Assembly: GCF_002209555.1 (NCBI RefSeq)
Contig: NZ_NJIF01000002.1
Location: 868,001 to 932,000 of the forward strand
DNA: 64,000 nt
DNA from: Achromobacter insolitus
Lineage (GTDB): Bacteria; Pseudomonadota; Gammaproteobacteria; Burkholderiales; Burkholderiaceae_B
Direction: 5' to 3'
Shown here: in pieces, positions 33,741 to 42,804 of the stretch
Layout of the letters: the number at the start of each line of letters is the position of its first letter
Numbering within the stretch: position 1 is the stretch's first letter
Notes under the pieces: generated by a model
Database searches by the model: none
Seen by the model: only the letters and a program-made list of their open reading frames with translations
What the model was told of the DNA's origin: nothing
Translations under genes and position numbers: made by a program

Positions 33741-34103
33741 ATGCTTCCGCCTCAAGTCCTCGTCGCCCTTATCGTCCTGATGCTCGCCGTCGTCATCCCG
33801 CTGTTCGCGGTGACGATCCAGCTAAGCCGTTTCATCCATTGGTCCTTCTGGGCCGACAAAACCACACGCGGCGAGCGCCCGCATTTCACGGGTCCGGTCC
33901 TGGCGTTGATCTTCAGTACGCTGGCCGCCAGCGATTTCGTGGGCTATGAGCCCTTTCTGACGATCTCGGCGATGAACCCGGTGCCGATCGAGGCCAGGGC
34001 CTACTTCACCGTTGCGATGCTGGCGCTGGCCGTCTGGTGCTGGGCCTATGGGCGGTCGATCCGGGACCGGGTGCTGCGCATGATGGGGGCCCGCGCGTCT
34101 TAG
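33741..34103 (+). CDS. small integral membrane protein (120 residues)
   Basis: A 120-residue protein with about three membrane helices (VLVALIVLMLAVVIPLFAVTI, GPVLALIFSTLAASDFVGY, YFTVAMLALAVWCWAYG). Polar signature residues SFWADKTTRGERPHF lie in the first loop. I do not recognise the family. It is convergent with the putative metalloprotease-immunity gene, with 21 bases between stops, and marks the boundary between modules A and B. Confidence 0.6.
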   Translation: MLPPQVLVALIVLMLAVVIPLFAVTIQLSRFIHWSFWADKTTRGERPHFTGPVLALIFSTLAASDFVGYEPFLTISAMNPVPIEARAYFTVAMLALAVWCWAYGRSIRDRVLRMMGARAS

Positions 34104-34124
34104 CGGCCACTGCAAGCAGGGCGC

Positions 34125-34751
34125 TTACTTCGCCGCCTGCACTTCGATCTTCACCGTATTCGAGCGCACGCCGTTCGATTCGATATACACCTCGTAGACC
34201 GCCGGATCCTTGGGCAGCTGCACCTGCGCCGCCAGATCGGTGCTGAACTGCGTCCCGACGCTGATGCCGGGGCTGATGGGAATGCCCTTGGGGGGACGCG
34301 AGCTGGGGATCTCGTCCACTTCCATGCCGGGGCGCTTGCGCGGCTTGTATTCGTAGGCCACCCCTTCATAGACCGCCTTGGTCTGCGTATTGATGGCGAC
34401 GAAACGCGGCAGCTTCTGGTTTTGCGAGACGGGGATGATGCCCTGCGCGCAGACCGGGATGACCAGCGCGCCGGAAGCCTGCGGGCGCACGCGGGCGGGC
34501 GCGGCGATGTTGAGCTGGTCGTCGCTGCCATGGTTGGGCGGAATGCAGGCGTGGTCACGCACCGTGCCGATGGGCGCGGTAGCGAACGAGGGCGGGTCGA
34601 TCCAGTCGGTGTTCATCGTGGTCTTCTGGGTATGAGGGGTGGGGCGCGCGGCGGTGGCGGCGCCAGGCGCGGCCAGGGCCATCGCGGCCGCAAGCAGCAG
34701 AGCCAGCACCGGCGCCATGCGGCGCCGCGCGTTAGAACGAGGGCCAGCCAT
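34125..34751 (-). CDS. exported protein, putative immunity for the VgrG-metalloprotease
   Basis: A 208-residue protein with a Sec signal (APVLALLLAAAMALAAPGAATAA) and a mature beta-rich domain of about 170 residues. Two Cys, in DHACIPPN and IPVCAQG, could form a disulfide. It lies immediately downstream of the vgrG whose C-terminus is a metalloprotease-like domain, and its ATG at 34751 overlaps the vgrG stop by 20 bases; an alternative ATG at 34718 gives a shorter signal peptide. Position, size and export all fit a periplasmic immunity protein, as for the Pseudomonas VgrG2b metallopeptidase. The family is not recognised. Confidence 0.72.
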   Translation of the reverse strand: MAGPRSNARRRMAPVLALLLAAAMALAAPGAATAARPTPHTQKTTMNTDWIDPPSFATAPIGTVRDHACIPPNHGSDDQLNIAAPARVRPQASGALVIPVCAQGIIPVSQNQKLPRFVAINTQTKAVYEGVAYEYKPRKRPGMEVDEIPSSRPPKGIPISPGISVGTQFSTDLAAQVQLPKDPAVYEVYIESNGVRSNTVKIEVQAAK

Positions 34752-37700
34752 TGGACATATCCGTCTTGCGCACGGCCTGGGCGCAACTGGCGCAGAAGCG
34801 GATGCTGACGCAGTCGCCGCCGAACATGACGCAGGAGCCGACGTGGCTGGGGTCGGCCTGGCTGGCGGGCAGGCCGAAGTGGCAATGGTTGCCGAACTGG
34901 GAATAGAAATACGGACCCTTGTCGAGCTTGGACGAGTCCATGTCGGCCTCGTCCGGGTGAGCCCGCGCCCACTCGGGTCCGCTGGGCGTCATGCCGATCA
35001 GATGGCCGATCTCGTGCACCAGCGTCTGCTGCAGATAATCCAGTGTGTTGGGCTCCCAGGGGCTCATTGCCGCCACGCCGAGGAGGTTGGTGCCAGGGAA
35101 CGCCACGCCGCCTGCGGAGCTTTCCAGCAACCGGACCTTCAGGATGATCTTGCCCGAGGTCGGCACGGGCACCAGGCCCGCCATGCGGATGTTCAGGGCG
35201 TGGCAGGCTTTGGGATTCGCAGGGTCGTAAGGCACCGGGGTCATGCGGTCCTTGGGTATCGTCACCTGCCTGATGCCGGCCGCAGGGTCGGTGTATTCGA
35301 ACAGGCATTCGACGTACCAGTCCACGCCAGGCTCGATGTGATGCCACAGGAAGCTGAGGGTGCCGTCGGCGTTGACGAATTGCACCTGCTTGTCGCCCGC
35401 GCCGGGGCCGGCCGAGGCTTGCACGTAAATGGGCTGGACGGGCAGCATCGAGGCCAACCGGTCGATATGGCAGACGACGAGCGTATAGGGCTCGTGATCC
35501 GGGCCCTGCGATCCGGGGTAGACGGAGGCCGCCAGCTGGCGCAGGCGTTCATAACCGTCGTCCGTGAACACGTCCATGTTGGCGTCCCCGCGTGCGCTGA
35601 CCGGCGGCAATTGCACGACGTCCACACCATGCCGCGCGTATTCCGTCGCGGTCGGCTGGAAGCCGTGGCGGCGTGCCAGGGTCTCGGGGCCGGGCAGCAT
35701 GATCTCCTGGAGATACAGCCGCCTTGCAGTCTCGACCTGTTCGGTGGAGATGGTCTGGTTCTTGTCGTTGACCACCTCGAAGGTATAGGTGTTCAGGCCC
35801 GCGGCCGGCAGGGTGATGTTGTCGACCACCTTGGTGCCGTCGGCGTCGGTCACGTAGCTGTAAGAGCGCTGGTTGGGCTCTCGATACAGCGGCTGGCGGC
35901 TTTGTTCGCGCGCGGAGTACACCGCATTGCCTGGACGCGGGCTGACCTTGACGCTGAAGCGATGCTGGCCGGCCTTGTTGAAGCGCACGCGGATCCTGGG
36001 CTTGTTGGTCTGGCGGTCCAGGCTGTCCAGCGCCTGGCCGTCGTTCCAGACCTCGTCCTCTTCCTTCAGGTTGACGTACTGGAGCTTGGCGCCGCTCCGG
36101 GCCCGGTAGGCGGACGGCGTGGGCGTGCCGGCATCTGGCGTCCCGGCCGCCGCGGAGCCGCCCGCGTCCTGGCCGCCGGGCGCGCCCGCGGGCCTCGCCA
36201 CAGGGCCGGGCAGGCTGATGCCGGCCATCTCCATGACTCGCTTGGCCATCGCCGGATAAGGCGAATTCGCCACCGCGGGGATGTTCATGATCGCCTCCGC
36301 TACCTTCGGCAGCGTGACGCTGGAAATCGTGGGCGAGTGCAGGATGGCGCCGACCACGGACGGAATCGCGGAGTCCGTCAGGCCGGGCGTGCTGAGTATC
36401 GCGCCCGCTACCGCGGGCAGATTGCCCTGGTTGACGTCGGGCATGGTCAGCAGCGAGTTCACCGCCGAGCTCAGCGCGGCGGGGCGGCCGCCCATGGCGC
36501 CCATGGCCTGGGTCATGACCGGGCCGATGGCGGCCCCCACGCCGCCGCTGCCGGCTGCGGTCAGGTTGGAGGCGGCGCCCAGGGCGGATGCTGCCGTGGC
36601 GTTGCCCATTGCCGTGGCGGCGCTGGAAGCGCCCGACAGCATGCCCGAGGCGGATGGGCCGGCGCCTGCGGCCGGCGAGGCGAGGGTGGATGCCTGCGAG
36701 GCCAGGGCCGACGCCTGCGTGGCCATGCCGCCGACCTTGGACACGGCGCCTGCCGCGTCAGTCAGCGCCTGGGACATGGATACCGCGCCGGCCAGCGCGT
36801 CGCCAGCGCCTTGTGCCATGTTCATGGTGGAGAGGCCGCCATCCATTAGCGACGGCGTTGCCATGCCGGCCAAGGATTGCGTGGCGCCGCTGGTCGGCGA
36901 CGGAGCCACATTCTGCATGGCCGTCTTCGCCATGCCGCCGGCTTTGGCCATGGCGCCCGACATCAGCTCCGAGCCCGCCTTGCTCGCTGCCTGCATGGTC
37001 TTGCCGGCTATCGCGCCCAAGTCCTGCACCGGCTTGAGCGCATCGCCCGCCATGCTCTTGGCCTGGTCCAGCATGCCGGACGCGCCATCGGCCGCCGCCG
37101 ACAGGCTCTTGGAGACGCCAGTCGCGCCGCTCGCAAGTGCCGCGCCGGCGCTGCCCAGCAGGGTGCTTTGCGATCCAGCGGCCGCTGCCGCCGTGGGGGC
37201 GGTCGCCGCTGGAGCCGCGGCGACAGCGCCGGTCGCCCCAGCTGCATTCAGCGCCTGGCCGGAGCCGGCTTCCGCCTGCAGCCTGGCCTTGGGCCGGTGT
37301 ACCAGTTCGGCCGTCACCAGCATCGGATCGCCAACCTGGGTGGAGGGCAGCGCGGGCAACGTGGCGGCATCGCTGGCAGGCCCGATCAGATTGTGCGACG
37401 CGCCCTTGACCGAGAACATGCCCGGCCCCTTGAACAGGATATCGCCGCCGTTCATGACGATGCTGGCGCCCGCCGCCTGCAGAGTGATGCTCTGGTTCGC
37501 CAGGATCTCGATGCTGTCGGTGGTGGAAGTGACGGTGATGTCCTGACCGGCCAGCATCTCCAGCATGTCGGTATGCGCATGGATCGACACCGGCGACTCG
37601 GCGGCGACGGCGCGGATGCCGCCGTCCTGCACAAACAGGCTGGTGGAGCGGCCGGAGGCAGTGGCAAAGGTCTGGCGCGCTGCCACGTGGCCGTCGGCCT

Positions 37701-39912
37701 GCGCGGTGACGTGCAGGTTCTCGCTGGCGTGCAGGATCGCCGAGGCCGGCGTTGCAAAGTTGAGAGAGGACGGCGCGTCGATCAGCATGCGGGCGCCGTC
37801 GATGCGCTCCACCGCCTCTGTGCCCGTACGCTCGGCGCCGTTGGCCTTGACCGCCTGCTGACCGCCCACGCTGCCGGGATAGCGGCCGTCGCCCTTGGGG
37901 TCGATGGCGCGAGTCAGCGCGTCATATTGGCTGGTGGCTGCGAGCGGGCGCGCCTGGCGCTGCGTGCCGGCAGCATCCAGGCGCTGGGCCGCGTTCTGCG
38001 CGCCGCGCAGCAGCGCCAGCGCTTCCCGGGCGTCGGCCTGGGTGGAGCGGGCGTCTTCGCGCGCATTGGCGGACACGAGCATGCCCTGTCCTGAGCGCAC
38101 CACGGTCCAGGCGTCGGAGCGTAGTTCGAAGCCGGTGCCGCGCCATGCGCCGCGACTGGATTCATCCGCCGCCTGCTGGACCAGATAGCCCAGGCCCAGT
38201 TGCGTGGCGCCGACGGAACTGGACAGGCGCGTGCGCATCTGCCGGGGCGTGTCGTCGAACAGCCATTGGCTGTGGCCGTCGTTGTCCAAGCCCTTGCTGT
38301 GCCAGCCGCTGAGCGTGCCGGGATGGTTTGCCCCGGCGTCCTCGCCGGCAGACCAGGGCGGCAGGTCTGCATCGTTATACAGCTGCGCCGAGGCCACGGG
38401 CCGGTCTATGTCGCCGTCCAGGAACTCGACGAGGATCTCGGTGTCCTTGCGCGGCAGATGGTGCGCGCCCCAGTTGGGGCCTGCCTGTGCGCCCGCCACG
38501 CGTAGCCAGGTGCCGGAACTGTCGTCGCCTGGCGCGTTGCCGGTGTCGTCGCCATGACTGCGGTGCGCAAGACCGCCAGCCAGCGGACGCGCGCCACGTT
38601 GCCAGGGAAATTGCACCTTGATGCGCAGATCGCGGCCCGAGGAAATGGGCGCGTCCTGCGCCGCCACCACCACGGCCACCAGGCCTTCGGGCGCCGTGGG
38701 CTTGGCGCGCCATTCCGGCATCAGCGGCGCGGCCGCGGGCAGCGCGTCAAAGTCATTGCGGTACGAACCGTGCTCCAGATCCGACGCGCCCAGCACCTGG
38801 GCGGCCTGGCTACCCAGGTTATTGGCGGCTTGGTGCAGTACGCTCAACAGGGTATAGCGGTTTCCGCCCATTTCATCGAGCGCTTGACCCGAGCCCGCGG
38901 CGTAACGGCTGTGCTGGGTCAGGGCGAAATCATGGCCCGGCATCATCTGCCGGGCCGTCCCGCTGCCGTCGAAACGCACCATCCGGGCTTCATGCGCCTG
39001 CAAGCGGCGCGCGACGGCAAGTTCCGCGTCGTCGCTGTCGGCATAGCGGCCATGGCCGTCGTAGTCGTAGTCTTCCAGGAGAGGCAAGGCGCCGGCCTGC
39101 ACATCGGACTGCGCATGGGCCGCGTGCGCGAGCAGCTTGCGCTCGTCCCAGGCCAGACGGGTGACGGCGTTGGGCCGTACCGCGCGGGATGCCCCAAAGC
39201 GCGTAATGCTGTCCTGGGTTTCGGTGGCGTCGCTACGGTGAAAGCGCAGCGTGGCGTCGGGGCAGGCCGGCCGCGCGGCGCGTGTGTCGAACACCACCAG
39301 GCGGTGGCGCGCGCCGCCGGAGGCGTCGCCGTCCTGTTCATCCTGCTGATGATCGAAACGGAAGCTGAGGCCGGCTTCGGCCATGATGCGCAACACAAAG
39401 GCCAGATCGGTTTCGCGGTACTGCGTGCGCAATGGTCTCGGTGCGGGCGGCTCGGCGATGTCGAACGAGTAGGCCGCCATGGGATAGTCGGCGAAGATCT
39501 CGGTCAAGATGTCCGTGACCGACTTGTCCTGGAACACAAAGCTGTCGCGGCGCAGGCCCAGCGACGCCAACCAGGGCCCGGCGTGCAGCCGGTAGCGCGC
39601 CAGGCCGCCGTCCGCGCCCAGCGCGTCCACGCCTTCCACCACGGCATGCCACTGCCGTCTGCCGCCATCGGCCAGCAGCAGGCTGACGGTGATCTCGCGG
39701 CCCAACAGCGCCTGCACGTCCAGTTCTGCGTTGGATGCCAGGCAATCCAGCGTCAACGCATGCAGTTCGGAAACACCTTCACGCAGGCTCATGCGCTCGA
39801 CGGCGAGCGCTGCGTCCAGGGGCGTGCGCACTTGCAGGAGGCGGGCGTTCTGGGAGAGGGCGGCGGTATCCAGGCTGCTGAAGCCGGCGGACGCATGGAA
39901 GCGGTCGGTCAT
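34732..39912 (-). CDS. vgrG: evolved VgrG with C-terminal zinc-metalloprotease-like domain, module B
   Basis: A 1726-residue evolved VgrG, twice the usual size. Residues ~1-840 are a normal VgrG: start DRFHASAGFSSLDTAALS, TQYRETDLAFV near 165, an OB-fold with THLPRKD-type core, and a DUF2345-like region ending GGDILFKGPGMFSVKG. An Ala/Ser/Gly/Met-rich linker spans ~870-1240 and contains four exact 18-residue repeats (1149-1220). The C-terminal ~480 residues hold a metalloprotease-like domain: HEIGHLIGM (His1633, Glu1634, His1637), then GNHCHFG and GSCVMFGGD. The third ligand is not the classical metzincin His. The gene follows tssL by 26 bases in the tssJ-tssK-tssL operon and is followed by its putative immunity gene. 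Confidence 0.9.
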   Translation of the reverse strand: MTDRFHASAGFSSLDTAALSQNARLLQVRTPLDAALAVERMSLREGVSELHALTLDCLASNAELDVQALLGREITVSLLLADGGRRQWHAVVEGVDALGADGGLARYRLHAGPWLASLGLRRDSFVFQDKSVTDILTEIFADYPMAAYSFDIAEPPAPRPLRTQYRETDLAFVLRIMAEAGLSFRFDHQQDEQDGDASGGARHRLVVFDTRAARPACPDATLRFHRSDATETQDSITRFGASRAVRPNAVTRLAWDERKLLAHAAHAQSDVQAGALPLLEDYDYDGHGRYADSDDAELAVARRLQAHEARMVRFDGSGTARQMMPGHDFALTQHSRYAAGSGQALDEMGGNRYTLLSVLHQAANNLGSQAAQVLGASDLEHGSYRNDFDALPAAAPLMPEWRAKPTAPEGLVAVVVAAQDAPISSGRDLRIKVQFPWQRGARPLAGGLAHRSHGDDTGNAPGDDSSGTWLRVAGAQAGPNWGAHHLPRKDTEILVEFLDGDIDRPVASAQLYNDADLPPWSAGEDAGANHPGTLSGWHSKGLDNDGHSQWLFDDTPRQMRTRLSSSVGATQLGLGYLVQQAADESSRGAWRGTGFELRSDAWTVVRSGQGMLVSANAREDARSTQADAREALALLRGAQNAAQRLDAAGTQRQARPLAATSQYDALTRAIDPKGDGRYPGSVGGQQAVKANGAERTGTEAVERIDGARMLIDAPSSLNFATPASAILHASENLHVTAQADGHVAARQTFATASGRSTSLFVQDGGIRAVAAESPVSIHAHTDMLEMLAGQDITVTSTTDSIEILANQSITLQAAGASIVMNGGDILFKGPGMFSVKGASHNLIGPASDAATLPALPSTQVGDPMLVTAELVHRPKARLQAEAGSGQALNAAGATGAVAAAPAATAPTAAAAAGSQSTLLGSAGAALASGATGVSKSLSAAADGASGMLDQAKSMAGDALKPVQDLGAIAGKTMQAASKAGSELMSGAMAKAGGMAKTAMQNVAPSPTSGATQSLAGMATPSLMDGGLSTMNMAQGAGDALAGAVSMSQALTDAAGAVSKVGGMATQASALASQASTLASPAAGAGPSASGMLSGASSAATAMGNATAASALGAASNLTAAGSGGVGAAIGPVMTQAMGAMGGRPAALSSAVNSLLTMPDVNQGNLPAVAGAILSTPGLTDSAIPSVVGAILHSPTISSVTLPKVAEAIMNIPAVANSPYPAMAKRVMEMAGISLPGPVARPAGAPGGQDAGGSAAAGTPDAGTPTPSAYRARSGAKLQYVNLKEEDEVWNDGQALDSLDRQTNKPRIRVRFNKAGQHRFSVKVSPRPGNAVYSAREQSRQPLYREPNQRSYSYVTDADGTKVVDNITLPAAGLNTYTFEVVNDKNQTISTEQVETARRLYLQEIMLPGPETLARRHGFQPTATEYARHGVDVVQLPPVSARGDANMDVFTDDGYERLRQLAASVYPGSQGPDHEPYTLVVCHIDRLASMLPVQPIYVQASAGPGAGDKQVQFVNADGTLSFLWHHIEPGVDWYVECLFEYTDPAAGIRQVTIPKDRMTPVPYDPANPKACHALNIRMAGLVPVPTSGKIILKVRLLESSAGGVAFPGTNLLGVAAMSPWEPNTLDYLQQTLVHEIGHLIGMTPSGPEWARAHPDEADMDSSKLDKGPYFYSQFGNHCHFGLPASQADPSHVGSCVMFGGDCVSIRFCASCAQAVRKTDMSNGWPSF
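36253..36468 (-). repeat. four tandem 54-bp units encoding 18-residue repeats in the VgrG linker
   Basis: Residues 1149-1220 form four consecutive units of exactly 18 residues with consensus (A/S/K)V(A/V)-x-AI-(L/M)-x-x-P-x-(L/I/V)-x-x-x-x-(L/I/Y)P. The third reads SVVGAILHSPTISSVTLP. A partial fifth unit (AMAKRV) follows. The DNA units have diverged, so this is an old protein repeat, not a recent DNA duplication. Confidence 0.75.
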
Positions 39913-39938
39913 GGTGCTGGGCGGTCGGCCTGCGGCCT

Positions 39939-40718
39939 TCAGGGGAGCGAGATGGTCAAGTGCGCGGCGCGCGGCCCGATCTTGACGATGTCATGGTACG
40001 GAGCCATCGCGGTCTGCATGTCGCGGTTGAGGAAATGGCTCATGCCCAGATAGGCCAGGAGTGCCAGCAGCGCGAACAGTGCTCCGATGCTCCATAGCGG
40101 CACGTCGCGCTTGAGGGTGTGGGCGATCTTGTCGGGCAGGGGCCAGTGAGGAGCGAAGCCCGCGCGCTTGCCGCGCAGCAGCGTGATTTCGTCGCCCAGC
40201 CGCGCGGTGAGATAGCCCAGCTTTTCCTGGCCTTCGATCATGTACTTGCCCTGGAAGCCCAGCAACAGGCACATGTAGAACACTTCCAGCGATTGCAGGC
40301 GCGGCGCGCCTTGTGCGCGCAGGTCTTCCAGGCGGGCAAAGAAGTTCTCGCCAGCGAGCTGCTCGCCGAATAGCGTCAGTTGCAGCGGCTGCAGCATCCA
40401 GGCGTCGCGGATGGAAAAGCCGGAGTTCAGCACGGTTTCGTCCACTGCCGCGCAGAACGCGTACTTGGTGGCGTAGACGTCCTCGGCGGGAATGTCCATT
40501 TTCTTGGCGCTGCGTTCGAAGTCCGCCAGGAACTGCTGGACGCGCGCCGAGAATGAGGCGGCGTCTACGGGCTCCTGGCCGCTTTTCAGCAGGAACAGCA
40601 TCAGGAACCCGTCGTACAGCAGGTCCAATAAGGACTTCGCGGGGCGCGAACCGTAAAAGTCCGCGGCTCGGGGAGGGAGCGAGGCTCCGGGCATCAGGGA
40701 AGGCGCGTCGGCGGTCAT
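39939..40718 (-). CDS. tssL: TssL (DotU/IcmH family), T6SS membrane complex
   Basis: TssL is the cytoplasmic-domain anchor of the membrane complex that docks the baseplate. The 259-residue protein has the DotU pattern: LLYDGFLMLFLLKSG near the N-terminus, VYATKYAFCAAVDETVLNS, LQPLQLTLFGEQLAGENFF, and EVFYMCLLLGFQGKYM. A single C-terminal membrane helix (IGALFALLALLAYLGMSHFL) is followed by a short ~30-residue periplasmic tail with no OmpA domain. The ATG at 40718 is chosen over a TTG two codons upstream. It starts nine bases after the tssK stop. Confidence 0.95.
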   Translation of the reverse strand: MTADAPSLMPGASLPPRAADFYGSRPAKSLLDLLYDGFLMLFLLKSGQEPVDAASFSARVQQFLADFERSAKKMDIPAEDVYATKYAFCAAVDETVLNSGFSIRDAWMLQPLQLTLFGEQLAGENFFARLEDLRAQGAPRLQSLEVFYMCLLLGFQGKYMIEGQEKLGYLTARLGDEITLLRGKRAGFAPHWPLPDKIAHTLKRDVPLWSIGALFALLALLAYLGMSHFLNRDMQTAMAPYHDIVKIGPRAAHLTISLP

Positions 40719-40727
40719 GGGCAAGCT

Positions 40728-42074
40728 CTAGCGGGTGACGGCGATGAGGTCCAGTTTCAGTTCGGGGATGCCCGAAGGGGCATAGATGGCGATGCTGCGC
40801 GCTTGCAGCATGCGGTCGTACAGCGAGCCGCGGGTCTGCAAGGTGAAGTAGCAGGCACCGGGTTTGACGGGCACGGCGGGGGGAACCTGCGGCGTGTACA
40901 CAAGCTGCACGCCCGGCATCGCCGACAGCACCAGTTTTTCCACGTCGTCGGGCGCGCCCACTTTGAAGCGCAGCGGCACGGTTTCGGCCAGTTCGCTGGC
41001 AGGCGTGGCGGCAGAGACCGACAAATAGAGCGCAGTGGTCTCGTCGAGCTTGCCGGAGTCCAATCGGCCCACATGGAATGAGGGGCGCAGCTCTTCCAGC
41101 ACGATGGAGAAGTAGCGGGTGGAGATGACCGTGTCGAGCAGGTCGCGCAGGATCTCGTCCAGTTGGGCAAAGGCCGCGCCAGGCGCGTCGTGCTGATAGG
41201 CCGGCAGGTCCGCCAGCGTATGGACCTTGGAGAAGGTCATGAGCGCACCCGCCAACCTCAGCATTTCCTGGAACAGGCGCTCGGGATGCAGTTGCGGGTT
41301 GTGGAACAGGTGCGACAGCGCGGAGTAGGCCTCGTTGCAGGTGTGCAGCAGCCAGAAGGAGGCCACGTCGCCCGAGCGGAACTCGATGATGTTCTTGTTC
41401 GGCTCGCGGTGAAAGCCATAGAGCGCATTGACCTTCGCCTGCAGCGCGTCGAGCAGGCGGCGCAGCTGTTCGAAGAGCGCGCTGCATGCCTGTACGGTGA
41501 CGCTGGGGGCGATGAAGCTGGTGTCCAGTTCATAGCCCGCGCTGGCGGTACGGCGCACGCGCGCGACGGGAATGGTCAGCAGCGCGTCGCGCGGTTCGTG
41601 TTCCGAAAGCAGGCGCACGTTCTTGCGCAGGAACGCGAGTTCGGCCGTGCTGGCGTTGGTGTAGAGATCCGGGGCGGGGCTGTCCTGGTGCGCATAGCGC
41701 GCATCGAAGCCTTGCTCCTGGCGCGTGTCCCGGTAGTTGCCGCCGATGTCTTTCATCGGATGCAGCGCCAGGTAGAAAACCGCCGTGCTGGCCCCATCCA
41801 GTCCGTCCAGCGCCACGGCGGGCGGCAGGTCATCGTTGTGGGGCGCGCTGTAGATTTCGCCATCGGGAAAGATCGCGGAGAGCTCGGTCGCGCGCAGCAT
41901 GCCGTTGGCGAGGGCGGCTGCGTCGAAGCGTGCGGCGCGCAAGCCCCAGGAATAGGGGTGCAGCGCGCGGCTCATTTCCGCGAGGCGGGCCTCGTGGTAC
42001 GCGTCTTGGCGTTGAAAATGCTGGGGCCGCAGGAACAGCCCCTCTCCCCACAATATCTTCGCTGAATGGCTCAC
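40728..42074 (-). CDS. tssK: TssK, T6SS baseplate subunit
   Basis: TssK links the baseplate to the TssJLM complex. The 448-residue protein begins with KILWGEGLFLRPQHFQRQD, the family hallmark, then LHPYSWGL. Mid-protein YHEARLAEMSRA and FARNA-like helical shoulder segments follow, and the C-terminal part (RHVEQLV-type) contains SGDVASFWLLHTCNEAYSAL. The start is GTG. It lies between tssJ (69 bases) and tssL. Length is normal for the family. Confidence 0.95.
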   Translation of the reverse strand: MSHSAKILWGEGLFLRPQHFQRQDAYHEARLAEMSRALHPYSWGLRAARFDAAALANGMLRATELSAIFPDGEIYSAPHNDDLPPAVALDGLDGASTAVFYLALHPMKDIGGNYRDTRQEQGFDARYAHQDSPAPDLYTNASTAELAFLRKNVRLLSEHEPRDALLTIPVARVRRTASAGYELDTSFIAPSVTVQACSALFEQLRRLLDALQAKVNALYGFHREPNKNIIEFRSGDVASFWLLHTCNEAYSALSHLFHNPQLHPERLFQEMLRLAGALMTFSKVHTLADLPAYQHDAPGAAFAQLDEILRDLLDTVISTRYFSIVLEELRPSFHVGRLDSGKLDETTALYLSVSAATPASELAETVPLRFKVGAPDDVEKLVLSAMPGVQLVYTPQVPPAVPVKPGACYFTLQTRGSLYDRMLQARSIAIYAPSGIPELKLDLIAVTR

Positions 42075-42143
42075 GTTTGCTGGCTCTTGCTTCTTATATA
42101 TAGAGGGCGTCCATGACGGCGGGTCGACGGGGGCGGCTCGCGT

Positions 42144-42761
42144 TCAGCTCGGGCATTGCACCGAGCCGAGGCGGGCCGGGTCGAAGCCGGGCACGCCCGG
42201 TGGCAACACGGTTTTTCCGGTGACCACGGTCATCGCGCAGGCATGGGCGCCCATGACGATGCCGGTGTCCTCGGCGGCTTTTACTTCGAATACGTATTTC
42301 CAACGCTGTGGCGCGGGCGCGTAGAACAAACCCGCGACAGCGATGTAGGCAGCGGTTTTAGGCACTTTTTCCAGGTGCTCGTAACGCTGTCCCGGCGTCA
42401 GGGTGACTTCGCGCGCAGCGATGATGCTGTCACCCAACGCCGCCTTTTCGGCGTCAGTATCAACCAATTGCGTGAGCGGTGCGCGTTGAAATGCCTCGGC
42501 ATTCTTCAAATAGTATATTTTCGTAACCACAGCCATGGGCTGGCCGCTACTCGCATTCAAATTTTCTCCGGCGTGTATCGCCAATTTCACGTCGACAGGC
42601 GCATTCGGGTCCTTTTTCAGGCCCGCCATATCCATCACGCCGCCGGTCATTCCCGCCACCGCTCCAATCGCTGAAACCGCTGCGCAACCGCTGATTACGG
42701 CGCTTGCCGCGACGGCTACCGCCGCTGCCATGCACCGAGAAAAATAGAGATGTTTTGACAT
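42144..42761 (-). CDS. tssJ: TssJ outer-membrane lipoprotein, T6SS
   Basis: TssJ is the outer-membrane lipoprotein of the TssJLM complex. The 205-residue precursor has a signal ending in the lipobox VISGCA (Cys26). The mature domain carries GENLNASSGQPMAVVTKIYYLKNAEAF and the DxDKAALGDSIIA-like loop, then ALTPGQRYE, all typical for TssJ beta-sandwiches. It is the first gene of the tssJ-tssK-tssL-vgrG operon and is divergent from the tssB operon. Confidence 0.92.
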   Translation of the reverse strand: MSKHLYFSRCMAAAVAVAASAVISGCAAVSAIGAVAGMTGGVMDMAGLKKDPNAPVDVKLAIHAGENLNASSGQPMAVVTKIYYLKNAEAFQRAPLTQLVDTDAEKAALGDSIIAAREVTLTPGQRYEHLEKVPKTAAYIAVAGLFYAPAPQRWKYVFEVKAAEDTGIVMGAHACAMTVVTGKTVLPPGVPGFDPARLGSVQCPS

Positions 42762-42779
42762 GGCTCTTTATACCGGAAG

Positions 42780-42804
42780 GCTGCGACAACATACAGATCG
42801 CAGC
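42780..42804. promoter_or_regulatory. inverted repeat in the divergent tssJ/tssB-operon control region
   Basis: GCTGCGA-N11-TCGCAGC is a 7+7 bp interrupted palindrome, 19 bases upstream of the tssJ start in the 156-base AT-rich region shared with the plus-strand tss operon. It is a plausible regulator binding site for both operons; the protein is unknown. No convincing sigma-70 or sigma-54 hexamer pair was found. Confidence 0.4.

Noticed and set aside
34990..35016. Full metzincin signature HExxHxxGxxH in the module B VgrG
   Set aside because: The residues after HEIGHLIG are M-T-P, not x-x-H, so the classical metzincin motif is not met; only a zincin-like call is justified.
36253..36468. CRISPR or recent DNA tandem repeat
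   Set aside because: The units are equal in protein length but differ in DNA sequence, and they lie inside a coding frame.
38554..40053. A 499-codon plus-strand open frame
   Set aside because: It is antisense to vgrG of module B and tssL and shows no recognisable domain.
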